Shown: piece after piece, positions 9,146-16,687 of the stretch | Numbering within the stretch: the stretch's first letter is position 1 | How the letters are laid out: every line of letters begins with the position of its first letter | Origin: a virus | IMG/VR virus record: IMGVR_UViG_3300034072_000696 | Span: 1 to 53,802 of that record | DNA length: 53,802 nucleotides | Reading direction: 5' to 3' (one strand) | The notes under the pieces: generated by a model | The model's input: the letters and a program-made list of their open reading frames with translations, nothing else | Told to the model about the DNA's origin: nothing | Databases searched by the model: none | Translations under genes and position numbers: made by a program

Positions 9146-9693
9146 TCCAGGTCCGAGTACCCCCGAAGCTGCTGCAGGTCAGCGGTGCGCTCCTGGTGGC
9201 CCTTGCGGTCTCCGAGGGGTTCGTGGGTGTCGCAGAGCCGCCCATCCCTGGCGATGTGCCGACTTTCGGGTATGGCGCGACCACGCACGCTGACGGCTCT
9301 CCCGTCCGCCGCGGGGAGCGCATCGACCCGGTCCAAGCGCTCGGGCTCCTACTGGAAGACGCGAACGCTCACGCTGCTGCTGTGGTGCGCTGCGCCGGTG
9401 CGCCGCTGTACCAGCACGAGTTCGATGCGTACACGCAGCTCGCGTACAACATCGGCGAGGCGGGCTTCTGCCGCTCGTCGATCCCGAAGAAGCTGGCCGC
9501 CGGAGACTACGTGGCGGCTTGCGCGACGATCCTCGACTACGTGTGCGGTCCGGCCAAGGAGCACGAACGGGTGACGACGCCGGGCGAACGCTGCTATCGC
9601 GCCCCGCACCAAGCACCCAAGAAAGTGATCCCGGGTCTTGAAAACCGACGGAGCAAAGAGTTCCGGCAGTGCATGGGGGTGCAGCATGGGTAA
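9142..9693 (+). CDS. SAR endolysin, T4-lysozyme-type muramidase
   Basis: 183 residues, GTG start coupled to the holin stop. A hydrophobic, Ala/Gly/Leu-rich N-terminal segment (about 10-23) with no cleavage site looks like a signal-arrest-release anchor. The catalytic triad of glycoside hydrolase family 24 can be placed at Glu25, Asp38 and Thr41 (TFGYG). Several Cys residues follow, common in endolysins regulated by disulfide exchange. It cleaves the glycan backbone of peptidoglycan after release into the periplasm. Confidence 0.85.
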   Translation: MIQVRVPPKLLQVSGALLVALAVSEGFVGVAEPPIPGDVPTFGYGATTHADGSPVRRGERIDPVQALGLLLEDANAHAAAVVRCAGAPLYQHEFDAYTQLAYNIGEAGFCRSSIPKKLAAGDYVAACATILDYVCGPAKEHERVTTPGERCYRAPHQAPKKVIPGLENRRSKEFRQCMGVQHG

Positions 9694-10093
9694 GAGCCTC
9701 GCCGCCGTAGCGGCTGTGATCGCTATCGCCCTCCTGGGTTACGGGAAGGGATACCACGACGCCAAACAAGCTGTCCAGGTGGCGGAAGGCAAGAAGCTGA
9801 CTGCGCAAGTGGCGGCGAACAAGAAACTACAGGAGACGCTCGATGATGAAACTCAAGCTGCTGCGGATCGTGAGCGGGCGCTGCGCATGGACCTTGCCGA
9901 TTCTGTTGAGCGCCTGCGCAAGCGGCCCGACCGTCTACCCGCCGAAAGCCGCGCTCACTGCCAGGGTGCCACTGGAGCAGAACTCAGTGCAGAGGATGGA
10001 ATCTTTCTTAGAGGGGAAGCTACCTCCGCCGCGATCTGCTGGTCAGAACTCGGACGGTGCTACCGCTTCGCGGACCGAGTAGAGGGTAAGTAA
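9686..10093 (+). CDS. Rz: i-spanin, Rz-like
   Basis: 135 residues from the ATG at 9686, overlapping the endolysin end by eight bases. An N-terminal transmembrane segment (about 4-20) is followed by a periplasmic Lys/Gln/Glu-rich coiled coil (about 28-75) and a Cys-containing C-terminus. It would span the periplasm with Rz1 and fuse inner and outer membranes at lysis. Its TAA shares one base with the next ATG. Confidence 0.8.
   Translation: MGKSLAAVAAVIAIALLGYGKGYHDAKQAVQVAEGKKLTAQVAANKKLQETLDDETQAAADRERALRMDLADSVERLRKRPDRLPAESRAHCQGATGAELSAEDGIFLRGEATSAAICWSELGRCYRFADRVEGK
9843..10082 (+). CDS. Rz1: o-spanin, Rz1-like lipoprotein nested in Rz
   Basis: 79 residues, encoded entirely within Rz in another frame. 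The N-terminus has a short signal sequence with lipobox LSAC (lipid attachment at about Cys25), and the mature part is Pro-rich, as in Rz1 proteins. Two tandem ATGs (9843, 9846) are possible starts. Full nesting of Rz1 within Rz is the arrangement known from lambda. Confidence 0.85.
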   Translation: MMKLKLLRIVSGRCAWTLPILLSACASGPTVYPPKAALTARVPLEQNSVQRMESFLEGKLPPPRSAGQNSDGATASRTE

Positions 10094-12078
10094 TGGGCGC
10101 CATTCGCATTGCCAACTTCGGGGGTGAAATCCCCCGTATGGACCGCCGCGCGCTGCCGGACACGAACGCGCAGATTTGTCGCGGGTCGCAGTTGGCGGAT
10201 GGCGCGCTCACCCCGCAGAAGACGCCGTTGCGCGTTGAGCTGGTGGGGCCGTCGCGCAGCGTGTTTCGCTTGTATGACAGCGGGGGGGACTACTGGCTCC
10301 GGTTTTCGCAGGATGTGGACGTCTGTCGCGGCCCGATTGCTGGTGACACGAGCTTCCGCGTACTGTACTCGTCCGCCGAGTTCGAGCCGCGACAGACCAA
10401 CCTCGCGCTGGCTAAGTCGGCGTCGCCGTTCCCCGGCGCGTGTTTCGTCCTGGGCGTTACGCCACCGGCGGCGAAGCCTACTTACTCGGTGTTCGGCGGC
10501 AGCGGGACCAATGAGTCCCGCGCATATGTCTACACCCTCGTCACCCAATGGGGCGAGGAGTCTTCGCCGTCCCCCGCGGGCGACATCGTCACTGGCTTCG
10601 CCAACGGCACGTGGAACCTGGACCTACCAAGCGGCCCGCCGCCCAATACGGGCGCTATCACGGGGGTCACGACTACCGCGACTACGGTGACAGTGGAAAC
10701 TGACTCGGTTTACGGGCTCCGTGTGGGCGAGCGGATTGCGTTCGCCGGCGTGCTCGGCATGACCGACCTCAACGCGGAATTCGCCATTCAGGCGATCGAC
10801 ACCGCGGCGAAGAAGATCACGGTCGCACTGGCGACGGAGCAAACCTATGTCGTCGGTGGGGCGTGGGCGCGCAAGGCCCCGCACAACACGACGGGCATGA
10901 AGAAGCGGATTTATCGCTCCATCACCACGGGCACGTCCGCCGAGTATTTCTTCATCGGCGAAGTCGACGTGACCACGGCGACGTTCGCGGACAACGTAAC
11001 CATCATCGGCGAGCCATGCCCGACCGTTGGATGGGCGATGCCGCCGGTCGGCATGCAGGGGATCGGGATTCTGCCGTCTGGAGCCGCGTATGGCTTCGTC
11101 GACAACGAGGTGTGCTTCTCGGAGCCGGGCGCCGTGTATGCGTGGCCCGTCCAGTACCGCATGACGTGCGCGAGCCCGGTCGTGGCGGTCAAGGACTTCG
11201 GGCAGTCGCTGGTCGTCGGCACCAAGGGTAGCCCCGAGATCATCTCCGGTATCGACCCCGCGGTAATGACCAAGTACAAGTTCCCCGTCGCGTGGCCGTG
11301 CGCCTCAAAGCGGTCGATGGTGAGTGTGCTGGACGGCGTGGTGTACGCGTCGCCCTTCGGCTTGGTCCTGGTCGACAACGCCGGCCCGCGCATGGCTGCA
11401 GACGCATGGTTTGACTCGTCCGCATGGCGTCGCCGCGTAGATTCCAACAACCTGCTGGCGGTCGAGTACAACGGCAAGTACGTGAGCCGGGTAGGGGAAA
11501 CCCTGATGTTCTTCGGCGAAGGTAAGCTGGTGTTTTTCAGCATGCCGGAAGTGACCGCGCTCTACACCGACCAGGCCAACGGCAAGCTCTATGTCGTCTC
11601 AGACGGCGAGCTGGTGGAGTGGGCGGCAGGCTCTGCGCGGTACGCGCTCGACTGGAAAAGCAAGGAGATCGTCTCTCCGCGCCCGTTGAGCCTCGGCGCC
11701 GCCAAGGTGGACGCTGACTTCACCGCCACGCCGGAGGAAACCGCGGCCTTGGCTGCAGCGCGCCAAGCCGTCATCGACGAGAACCTGGCGCTGATCGCTA
11801 CGGGCGACATCAAGGGCGGCATGGGCATGCTCCCGATGGGGAAGGCTGTGCTCAATGGGTCGCTGTTGAAGGCCCCGCCGCCGGCGTCGTACGACCAACT
11901 GGCGCTGATCCTGTACGTCAACAACGACGCGGTGTACTCCGTGCCGATCACGGACAGCCGTGCGGTGCGCCTCCCGGCCATCGGCAAGTACGACAACTTC
12001 GCGCTGCGCATCACGGGTAACGTGAAGGTTTGGGCGGTCCTGGTCGCTGATACGAAGGATGGACTCAAGGATGCGTAA
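10093..12078 (+). CDS. tail tubular protein B-like (tail nozzle)
   Basis: 661 residues, beta-rich throughout. The opening, with an IPRMDRRALP phrase followed by Asn/Gln-rich strands, is typical of T7 gp12-like nozzle proteins, as is the alternation of Gly/Trp/Tyr-rich beta repeats. Its length is somewhat below T7 gp12 (about 790). It starts at the base shared with the Rz stop (TAATG). It would form the distal tail tube. The call is by pattern, length and gene order. Confidence 0.7.
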   Translation: MGAIRIANFGGEIPRMDRRALPDTNAQICRGSQLADGALTPQKTPLRVELVGPSRSVFRLYDSGGDYWLRFSQDVDVCRGPIAGDTSFRVLYSSAEFEPRQTNLALAKSASPFPGACFVLGVTPPAAKPTYSVFGGSGTNESRAYVYTLVTQWGEESSPSPAGDIVTGFANGTWNLDLPSGPPPNTGAITGVTTTATTVTVETDSVYGLRVGERIAFAGVLGMTDLNAEFAIQAIDTAAKKITVALATEQTYVVGGAWARKAPHNTTGMKKRIYRSITTGTSAEYFFIGEVDVTTATFADNVTIIGEPCPTVGWAMPPVGMQGIGILPSGAAYGFVDNEVCFSEPGAVYAWPVQYRMTCASPVVAVKDFGQSLVVGTKGSPEIISGIDPAVMTKYKFPVAWPCASKRSMVSVLDGVVYASPFGLVLVDNAGPRMAADAWFDSSAWRRRVDSNNLLAVEYNGKYVSRVGETLMFFGEGKLVFFSMPEVTALYTDQANGKLYVVSDGELVEWAAGSARYALDWKSKEIVSPRPLSLGAAKVDADFTATPEETAALAAARQAVIDENLALIATGDIKGGMGMLPMGKAVLNGSLLKAPPPASYDQLALILYVNNDAVYSVPITDSRAVRLPAIGKYDNFALRITGNVKVWAVLVADTKDGLKDA

Positions 12079-12256
12079 ACCGACGATCGTGGTGGTGACT
12101 CGAGACCCGACGCTCCGGCCGACGCTTGACGCCATCAAGGAAAACATCGAAATCCTTACGGGGCAGCGCAGGAACGGGATCAAGCCGCTGCCCGCAACCG
12201 CTTCACTGGCGGATGTGATCGCAAAGGTGAATCAGATTATTGACAGGCTAGACTGA
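12071..12256 (+). CDS. 61-residue hypothetical protein
   Basis: Begins at the ATG 12071 inside the last codons of the tail-tube gene, with GAAGGA ten bases upstream; an ATG at 12059 is less well spaced. Basic N-terminus, then a helical region ending VIAKVNQIIDRLD. No recognised family. It is the last gene before an operator copy and the GNAT gene. Confidence 0.6.
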   Translation: MRKPTIVVVTRDPTLRPTLDAIKENIEILTGQRRNGIKPLPATASLADVIAKVNQIIDRLD

Positions 12257-12267
12257 GCCGTGTATAT

Positions 12268-12289
12268 GCTTACGTGTAACCACGTAAGC
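12268..12289 (+). promoter_or_regulatory. operator copy with extended palindrome
   Basis: GCTTACGTGTAACC (12268-12281) is followed at once by ACGTAAGC, so GCTTACGTG and CACGTAAGC also form a nine-base inverted repeat around TAAC. It lies eight bases before the GNAT ATG at 12297. It could bind two overlapping regulator dimers or form a hairpin that hides the weak ribosome site. Confidence 0.6.
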
Positions 12290-12296
12290 GGCGAAC

Positions 12297-12923
12297 ATGA
12301 CCGAAATCCAAGCGATTCTGCGTAGCGTTCTGGCGATGAATCAGGGAAGCCGCCTGACGCCGGAACTCGCGCTCGGAATCGAGCAAAGCATCGTCACCCA
12401 GGTGAGCGCGCTTCGCAGTCAGGACAAGGCAATCGCGCTGCGCGGGTTCGTCCCCGAGCAGTATCAGGACGTGGTCTTCGCCGTGGAGCGCATGGAAAAC
12501 CTCGTCGACGAGATCGAGCCGCTGCACCACGCGCACTGGCAAGAGTCGGAATCCGCGCGCCATGAGCTGCCGTACAACCCGAACTACGAGGGTTGGGTGC
12601 AGCACGAGCGCGCAGGTTCCTTCATGGTGTTCACCGTCCGTAACGCCACGGGCGCGCTCAAGGGCTACATGCAGATGTATGTCGGGCGCTCGAACCATAC
12701 CGGCGTCCTTCTGAGCAACGAAGACGCACTGTTCCTGGACCCTGAGGTTCGTAAGGGCTTCGTCTGCCGCCGGTTCGCTGCGTACGCCGAAAAGTGCATG
12801 CGCGAGCTTGGCGTGCGGGAAATCCGTCTGTCGGTGAAGAACACCAACGGCGTGTGGAAGGTGTGGACCCGCATGGGGTTCGCCGCCACGGGCGTGGAAC
12901 TCATCAAGATTCTGGAGGATTGA
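12297..12923 (+). CDS. GNAT-type acetyltransferase
   Basis: 208 residues. The N-terminal third is helical. The C-terminal half carries the GNAT core: a central strand with MVFTVRN, a GLxP-like region DPEVRKGFVCRRFAAYAEK in the place of the acetyl-CoA pyrophosphate loop, and the family ending LSVKNTNG..VWTRMGF. Podophages often carry such proteins among their virion genes; substrates are unknown. No strong Shine-Dalgarno is seen, and the operator immediately upstream suggests separate control. Confidence 0.75.
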   Translation: MTEIQAILRSVLAMNQGSRLTPELALGIEQSIVTQVSALRSQDKAIALRGFVPEQYQDVVFAVERMENLVDEIEPLHHAHWQESESARHELPYNPNYEGWVQHERAGSFMVFTVRNATGALKGYMQMYVGRSNHTGVLLSNEDALFLDPEVRKGFVCRRFAAYAEKCMRELGVREIRLSVKNTNGVWKVWTRMGFAATGVELIKILED

Positions 12924-12924
12924 T

Positions 12925-13833
12925 ATGTGTTCAAGCGGTAGCAGCGCGCCGGCGCCGGACCCTAACATTGGCATCGCCGCGCTCAAGAACTCGAAGATCG
13001 CGGAAGACACGCTGAACTGGTACAAGAAGATGTACGAGGAGAATCTGCCGCGTCAAGCCGCGGCGGATGACATGGCGCAGAAGCTCTACAAGCAGCAGTT
13101 CGACATGGCCGAGCACAACAAGGGCCGCGCCGACCAGCAGTGGAATTACTGGCAGGATACGTACCAGCCGGTCGAACGCCAGACGGTCATGGACTCGATG
13201 GGCTCCCGTTACCTGGGCGACAGCGACCGCGCGCTCCTGGCCTCGATTGTGTCTGGCACGAGCAACTTGGGCGGCGACGCGCTGACGTCCGAAATGGACC
13301 GCATCTCCCGCGCTGCAGCCGAGGGCGCCGCTACTCAGGCGGTTACCAGCTCGCAGGCGCTTGCGAACAGCTCCTACGCACAGCAGGCGCGCAACCTGTC
13401 CCGTTCGGGTATGGACCCGTCGCGCATGGCAGCCGCGGCTGCCGGCCTGGCGCAGAACCAGACCCTCACCAACGTGACCGCCGCGAACATGGCGCGTCAG
13501 GGCGTGTCGGATCAGCAGGCGGGTCTCCGTACCGGCGTGGCGAACTTCGGTCGCAACATGCCGAACACCGCTGGCCAAGCCTTCGGCCTCGCTACCCAAG
13601 CGGGTAACAGCGCGGGCCAGAACGGCATGATCGGCAACAACTACAACGCCGCGCAGAACGCGATGGTCGGGCAGGGCTTTGCGTCCGCCGCCAACACGAA
13701 CGCGTCGGTGATGTCGGGTCTGAATCAGCAATACGGCACCCAGGTCTCCGCGTGGGGCCAGCAGCAACAGGCTCAAAGCCAGGGCGCAGCAGGCTTGGGT
13801 TCGCTGGTTGGTATGGCGGCGATTGCGATTTGA
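12925..13833 (+). CDS. internal virion protein, gp14-like
   Basis: 302 residues; GGAGG before the ATG, one base after the GNAT stop. An N-terminal Cys/Ser-rich stretch is followed by long Gln/Asn/Ala-rich helices and a Gly/Gln-rich C-terminal region ending in a short hydrophobic segment. It is the first of three large Gln/Ala-rich proteins in the order of T7 gp14-gp15-gp16, which are ejected to make the channel across the cell envelope. Sequence similarity is compositional only. Confidence 0.65.
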   Translation: MCSSGSSAPAPDPNIGIAALKNSKIAEDTLNWYKKMYEENLPRQAAADDMAQKLYKQQFDMAEHNKGRADQQWNYWQDTYQPVERQTVMDSMGSRYLGDSDRALLASIVSGTSNLGGDALTSEMDRISRAAAEGAATQAVTSSQALANSSYAQQARNLSRSGMDPSRMAAAAAGLAQNQTLTNVTAANMARQGVSDQQAGLRTGVANFGRNMPNTAGQAFGLATQAGNSAGQNGMIGNNYNAAQNAMVGQGFASAANTNASVMSGLNQQYGTQVSAWGQQQQAQSQGAAGLGSLVGMAAIAI

Positions 13834-15215
13834 GCGCGAACCGTCTCCACTCTCTTGGCGTTGAGCTTCTGGAGTCCCACGTTGTCGGTGGTACTGCGGA
13901 GGCTCAAGCCGCGTACTTTCTCAGCAAGCTCGACTTGCCGGAGGGGGCGCACGTCGTCGACATGGGTTGCGGCTCCGGCCGCTTCGCAAAGGTTCTGAGC
14001 GAGTTGTCCCCTCTGGAGCGGTGCTCCTTGGTCGCCCCCGATGCCGGGGAAATCCTGGTTGACGGGGCGGTTTTTTCCAAGGTGCAGGCCGACTATCACG
14101 AGACGGGGCTGCCGAGCGGCACGGCTGACGCTGTGCTGTTCATGTACTCGTTCCTGTACTCGCGCCCGAACAAGGCGCTGGCCGAGGCCCGCCGTCTACT
14201 CAAGCCGAACGGCAAGCTGCTCCTGTGGGAGCCGCTGGACGCGCCGAAGGCGTACGAGGAGCTGTTCCCGGGCAACCGCGCCATGACGCGCGAATTCGTC
14301 CTGGCCGAACTCAAGGCCGCCGGCTTCGTTGTTCGCGAGGTGGAGACGCCCGAGGCTGATAGCACTGCGGCGCAGAAGGCGCTCGCCGAACTCAGCGAAA
14401 GCTGGGTATTCGACGCGACGTTTGCCAAGGCGACCCCCACGCTGATCGTGGCGGAACGCGGCGCCCGTGACGACGCCGTCAACCACTCCTGGATCGCACA
14501 AGCGTTCGCGCGCCACCCGCGTGTCGCGTTCGAGTTTTCTGGCGGCCGTGACTCTCTGGCTGCTCTGTATCTGTTGCGCCCGTACTGGGGCCGCATGACG
14601 GTCTATCACACGGACACCGGCGACCAGTTCCCGGAGACCCAAGAGGTCGTGAGCCGAGTCGAGGCCATCGTGCCGCGCTTCGTGCGCATCAAGGGCCGCC
14701 TGCAGGAGTCGATCGAGCAGTTCGGGCTCCCGACGGACCTGTCGCCCGCAGGGGCGAACTCGGGTATGGGGGCGTGGCACTACGGCTCCCCGCGCCTGCA
14801 GGATCGCTACGACTGCTGCTACCGCAGCCTCATGGCGCCGATGCACGAGCGGGTCACTGCGGACGGCTGCACCCTGGTCATTCGCGGCCAGCGTGACACG
14901 GACTACAAGCTGCCGCCGATGCGGTCGGGTGAGTCGTTCGGCGTCGAGGTGCTGTACCCGATTGAGCGGTGGAACGACGACGACGTGCTGGGGTATCTGC
15001 AGGAGGTGGGGGTAGCTCCGGCCCGCTTCTACGAGCACGGCCTGGAGACGTCGCCGGAATGTATGCGCTGCAGCGCGTGGTGGGATGACAAGCGCGCGGC
15101 CTACATGAAGCAGTTCCACCCGGAAGCACACAAGGAATACGTGGCGCGACTCGTCTTCGTACGGAACGCCATCATGCCGCACCTGGCGGCGCTGGACACT
15201 GAGCTGGAGGGCTGA
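13830..15215 (+). CDS. fusion: SAM methyltransferase + PAPS reductase-like PP-loop protein
   Basis: About 461 residues if the TTG at 13830, which overlaps the previous stop (TTGA), is the start; the frame is open further upstream. Domain 1 (about 1-215) is a class I SAM methyltransferase: VDMGCGSGRF (about 44) is motif I and LLKPNGKLLLWEP (about 126) is the post-II region. Domain 2 (about 225-461) is a PAPS reductase / adenine nucleotide alpha-hydrolase fold: FSGGRDSLA (about 236) is the PP-loop, then YHTDTG, and a late Cys pair (ECMRC, about 410). It sits between two internal virion genes. It could modify nucleic acid by thiolation and methylation, or act in sulfur metabolism; the substrate is unknown. 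Confidence 0.85.
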   Translation: MSANRLHSLGVELLESHVVGGTAEAQAAYFLSKLDLPEGAHVVDMGCGSGRFAKVLSELSPLERCSLVAPDAGEILVDGAVFSKVQADYHETGLPSGTADAVLFMYSFLYSRPNKALAEARRLLKPNGKLLLWEPLDAPKAYEELFPGNRAMTREFVLAELKAAGFVVREVETPEADSTAAQKALAELSESWVFDATFAKATPTLIVAERGARDDAVNHSWIAQAFARHPRVAFEFSGGRDSLAALYLLRPYWGRMTVYHTDTGDQFPETQEVVSRVEAIVPRFVRIKGRLQESIEQFGLPTDLSPAGANSGMGAWHYGSPRLQDRYDCCYRSLMAPMHERVTADGCTLVIRGQRDTDYKLPPMRSGESFGVEVLYPIERWNDDDVLGYLQEVGVAPARFYEHGLETSPECMRCSAWWDDKRAAYMKQFHPEAHKEYVARLVFVRNAIMPHLAALDTELEG

Positions 15216-15217
15216 TT

Positions 15218-16678
15218 ATGAAATTGGGCGCATTCGCGGGCGGGCTGGCCGGCGGCATTGGCATGGGGATGAAGCTGCGCTCCCACATGGACGCGCAGGC
15301 GCAGCGGGACGACATCAAGGCGATCAACGCCACGCAGCCGACCGAGTTCTCTGGCCCGGACCAGTTCTCCACCGATCAGCAGGCGCAGATGCAGGGCCTG
15401 CAGGATAGCGGCCAAGGCTACTACGACGAGGAAGCCGGCTGGGTGGGTAACGACGGCGCACCGATCCAAGGTCTGCAGGCACCCACGCAGGCGGCCAAGA
15501 AGTCATACGCGATGGGCGACCACGTCCAGGATAAGGCATTCACCGACAATCAGGTCCGCGACTGGAAGAACAACGCCATCGCGCGCCGCGTCATGCAGGA
15601 CGACCCCACGGCGGGTATGAGCATGCTTCGCAGCCAGCAGGGCCTGCAGGCCGGCGACCTGGCGATCGCTGATGCGGAACGCACGGCGGGTAAGAACCGC
15701 GAGATCGACGCGCTGACCGCCGAGTACCAAGAGGCGATGCGCAACCCCGAGGCTGCAGTCGCGTTCATGCGCGCAGGCGCAGGGTTCGTCACGTCGGCAA
15801 AGGACAAGGACGGCAAGCACCGTTTCGACGAGTCGCTCGGCATCGACGACGAGGGCAACTGGACGGTGATCGGCAAGGATGGCAAGGTCCAGAAGTACGA
15901 CTTCCCGACCGGCTTCAACAAGATCGGGCAGCTCGTGGGTATGAACCCCGTGCAGTACATCTACGAGCAGCGCCTGGGTGCCGTAAGCCCTGACCACTAC
16001 AAGAATGTCGTCGGCTTCGCGGATAAGCGCGAGGACAACGCCCGCATGGACCGCCAGCTCGACGAGATGACCAAGTACCGCCAGGGCATGCTCGACGTAA
16101 ACCGCGTCCGTGCGGCACGTGGCGCGGGTGGTGCTGGTGGCGGTCTCGGCAAGCTGGCCCCCAAGGATCGGTTCATGCTCAGTCGCGACGACGCCACGAT
16201 CAAGTCGATCAACACCCAACTCAATAAGCTCGACCTGGAAGACCCGGCTCAAGCCCAGCGCGCCGAAGCACTCCAGCGCCAGCTCCTGATTACTCAGGGG
16301 CAGCAGTACGACCGTCTGAGTGGGCTCGGCATGATCCCCGAGGGCGTGAGCCGCGCGGACTTCATCGACCCGGCGGGTAGCGTCCAGACGTTCCAAGAGG
16401 GCGCGCGCAAGGTCATCCAGTACGCCAAGACCCCGGAGCACTTCCAGCAGGCGCTGCAGATGTTCCGTGAGGACGCCGAGGTCACTCGCGCTGTTTACGG
16501 CGACGAGGGCTATGAGGAAGTGCTGGCGGGCCTGCAGGACTACTACAGCCGGAAGTGGTCGCAACCGCGTCAGGCGGATATTGACCGCAACGCCGCGCGC
16601 AAGTCGGATGGTCTCCAGCGCCGTGAAGGCGCGCGCGACGCACGCTTGGCCCCGCAAACCCCGTGGCTCTCCCGTTAA
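15218..16678 (+). CDS. internal virion protein, gp15-like
   Basis: 486 residues, starting two bases after the previous stop. A Gly/Met-rich N-terminus (a possible membrane-active segment, residues 1-18) precedes long charged, Gln-rich helical regions. No catalytic motif is seen. Its place as the second of the three internal proteins, directly before the giant gene, suggests a gp15-type ejection protein. It ends in a basic segment. Confidence 0.6.
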   Translation: MKLGAFAGGLAGGIGMGMKLRSHMDAQAQRDDIKAINATQPTEFSGPDQFSTDQQAQMQGLQDSGQGYYDEEAGWVGNDGAPIQGLQAPTQAAKKSYAMGDHVQDKAFTDNQVRDWKNNAIARRVMQDDPTAGMSMLRSQQGLQAGDLAIADAERTAGKNREIDALTAEYQEAMRNPEAAVAFMRAGAGFVTSAKDKDGKHRFDESLGIDDEGNWTVIGKDGKVQKYDFPTGFNKIGQLVGMNPVQYIYEQRLGAVSPDHYKNVVGFADKREDNARMDRQLDEMTKYRQGMLDVNRVRAARGAGGAGGGLGKLAPKDRFMLSRDDATIKSINTQLNKLDLEDPAQAQRAEALQRQLLITQGQQYDRLSGLGMIPEGVSRADFIDPAGSVQTFQEGARKVIQYAKTPEHFQQALQMFREDAEVTRAVYGDEGYEEVLAGLQDYYSRKWSQPRQADIDRNAARKSDGLQRREGARDARLAPQTPWLSR

Positions 16679-16687
16679 GGATCATTG

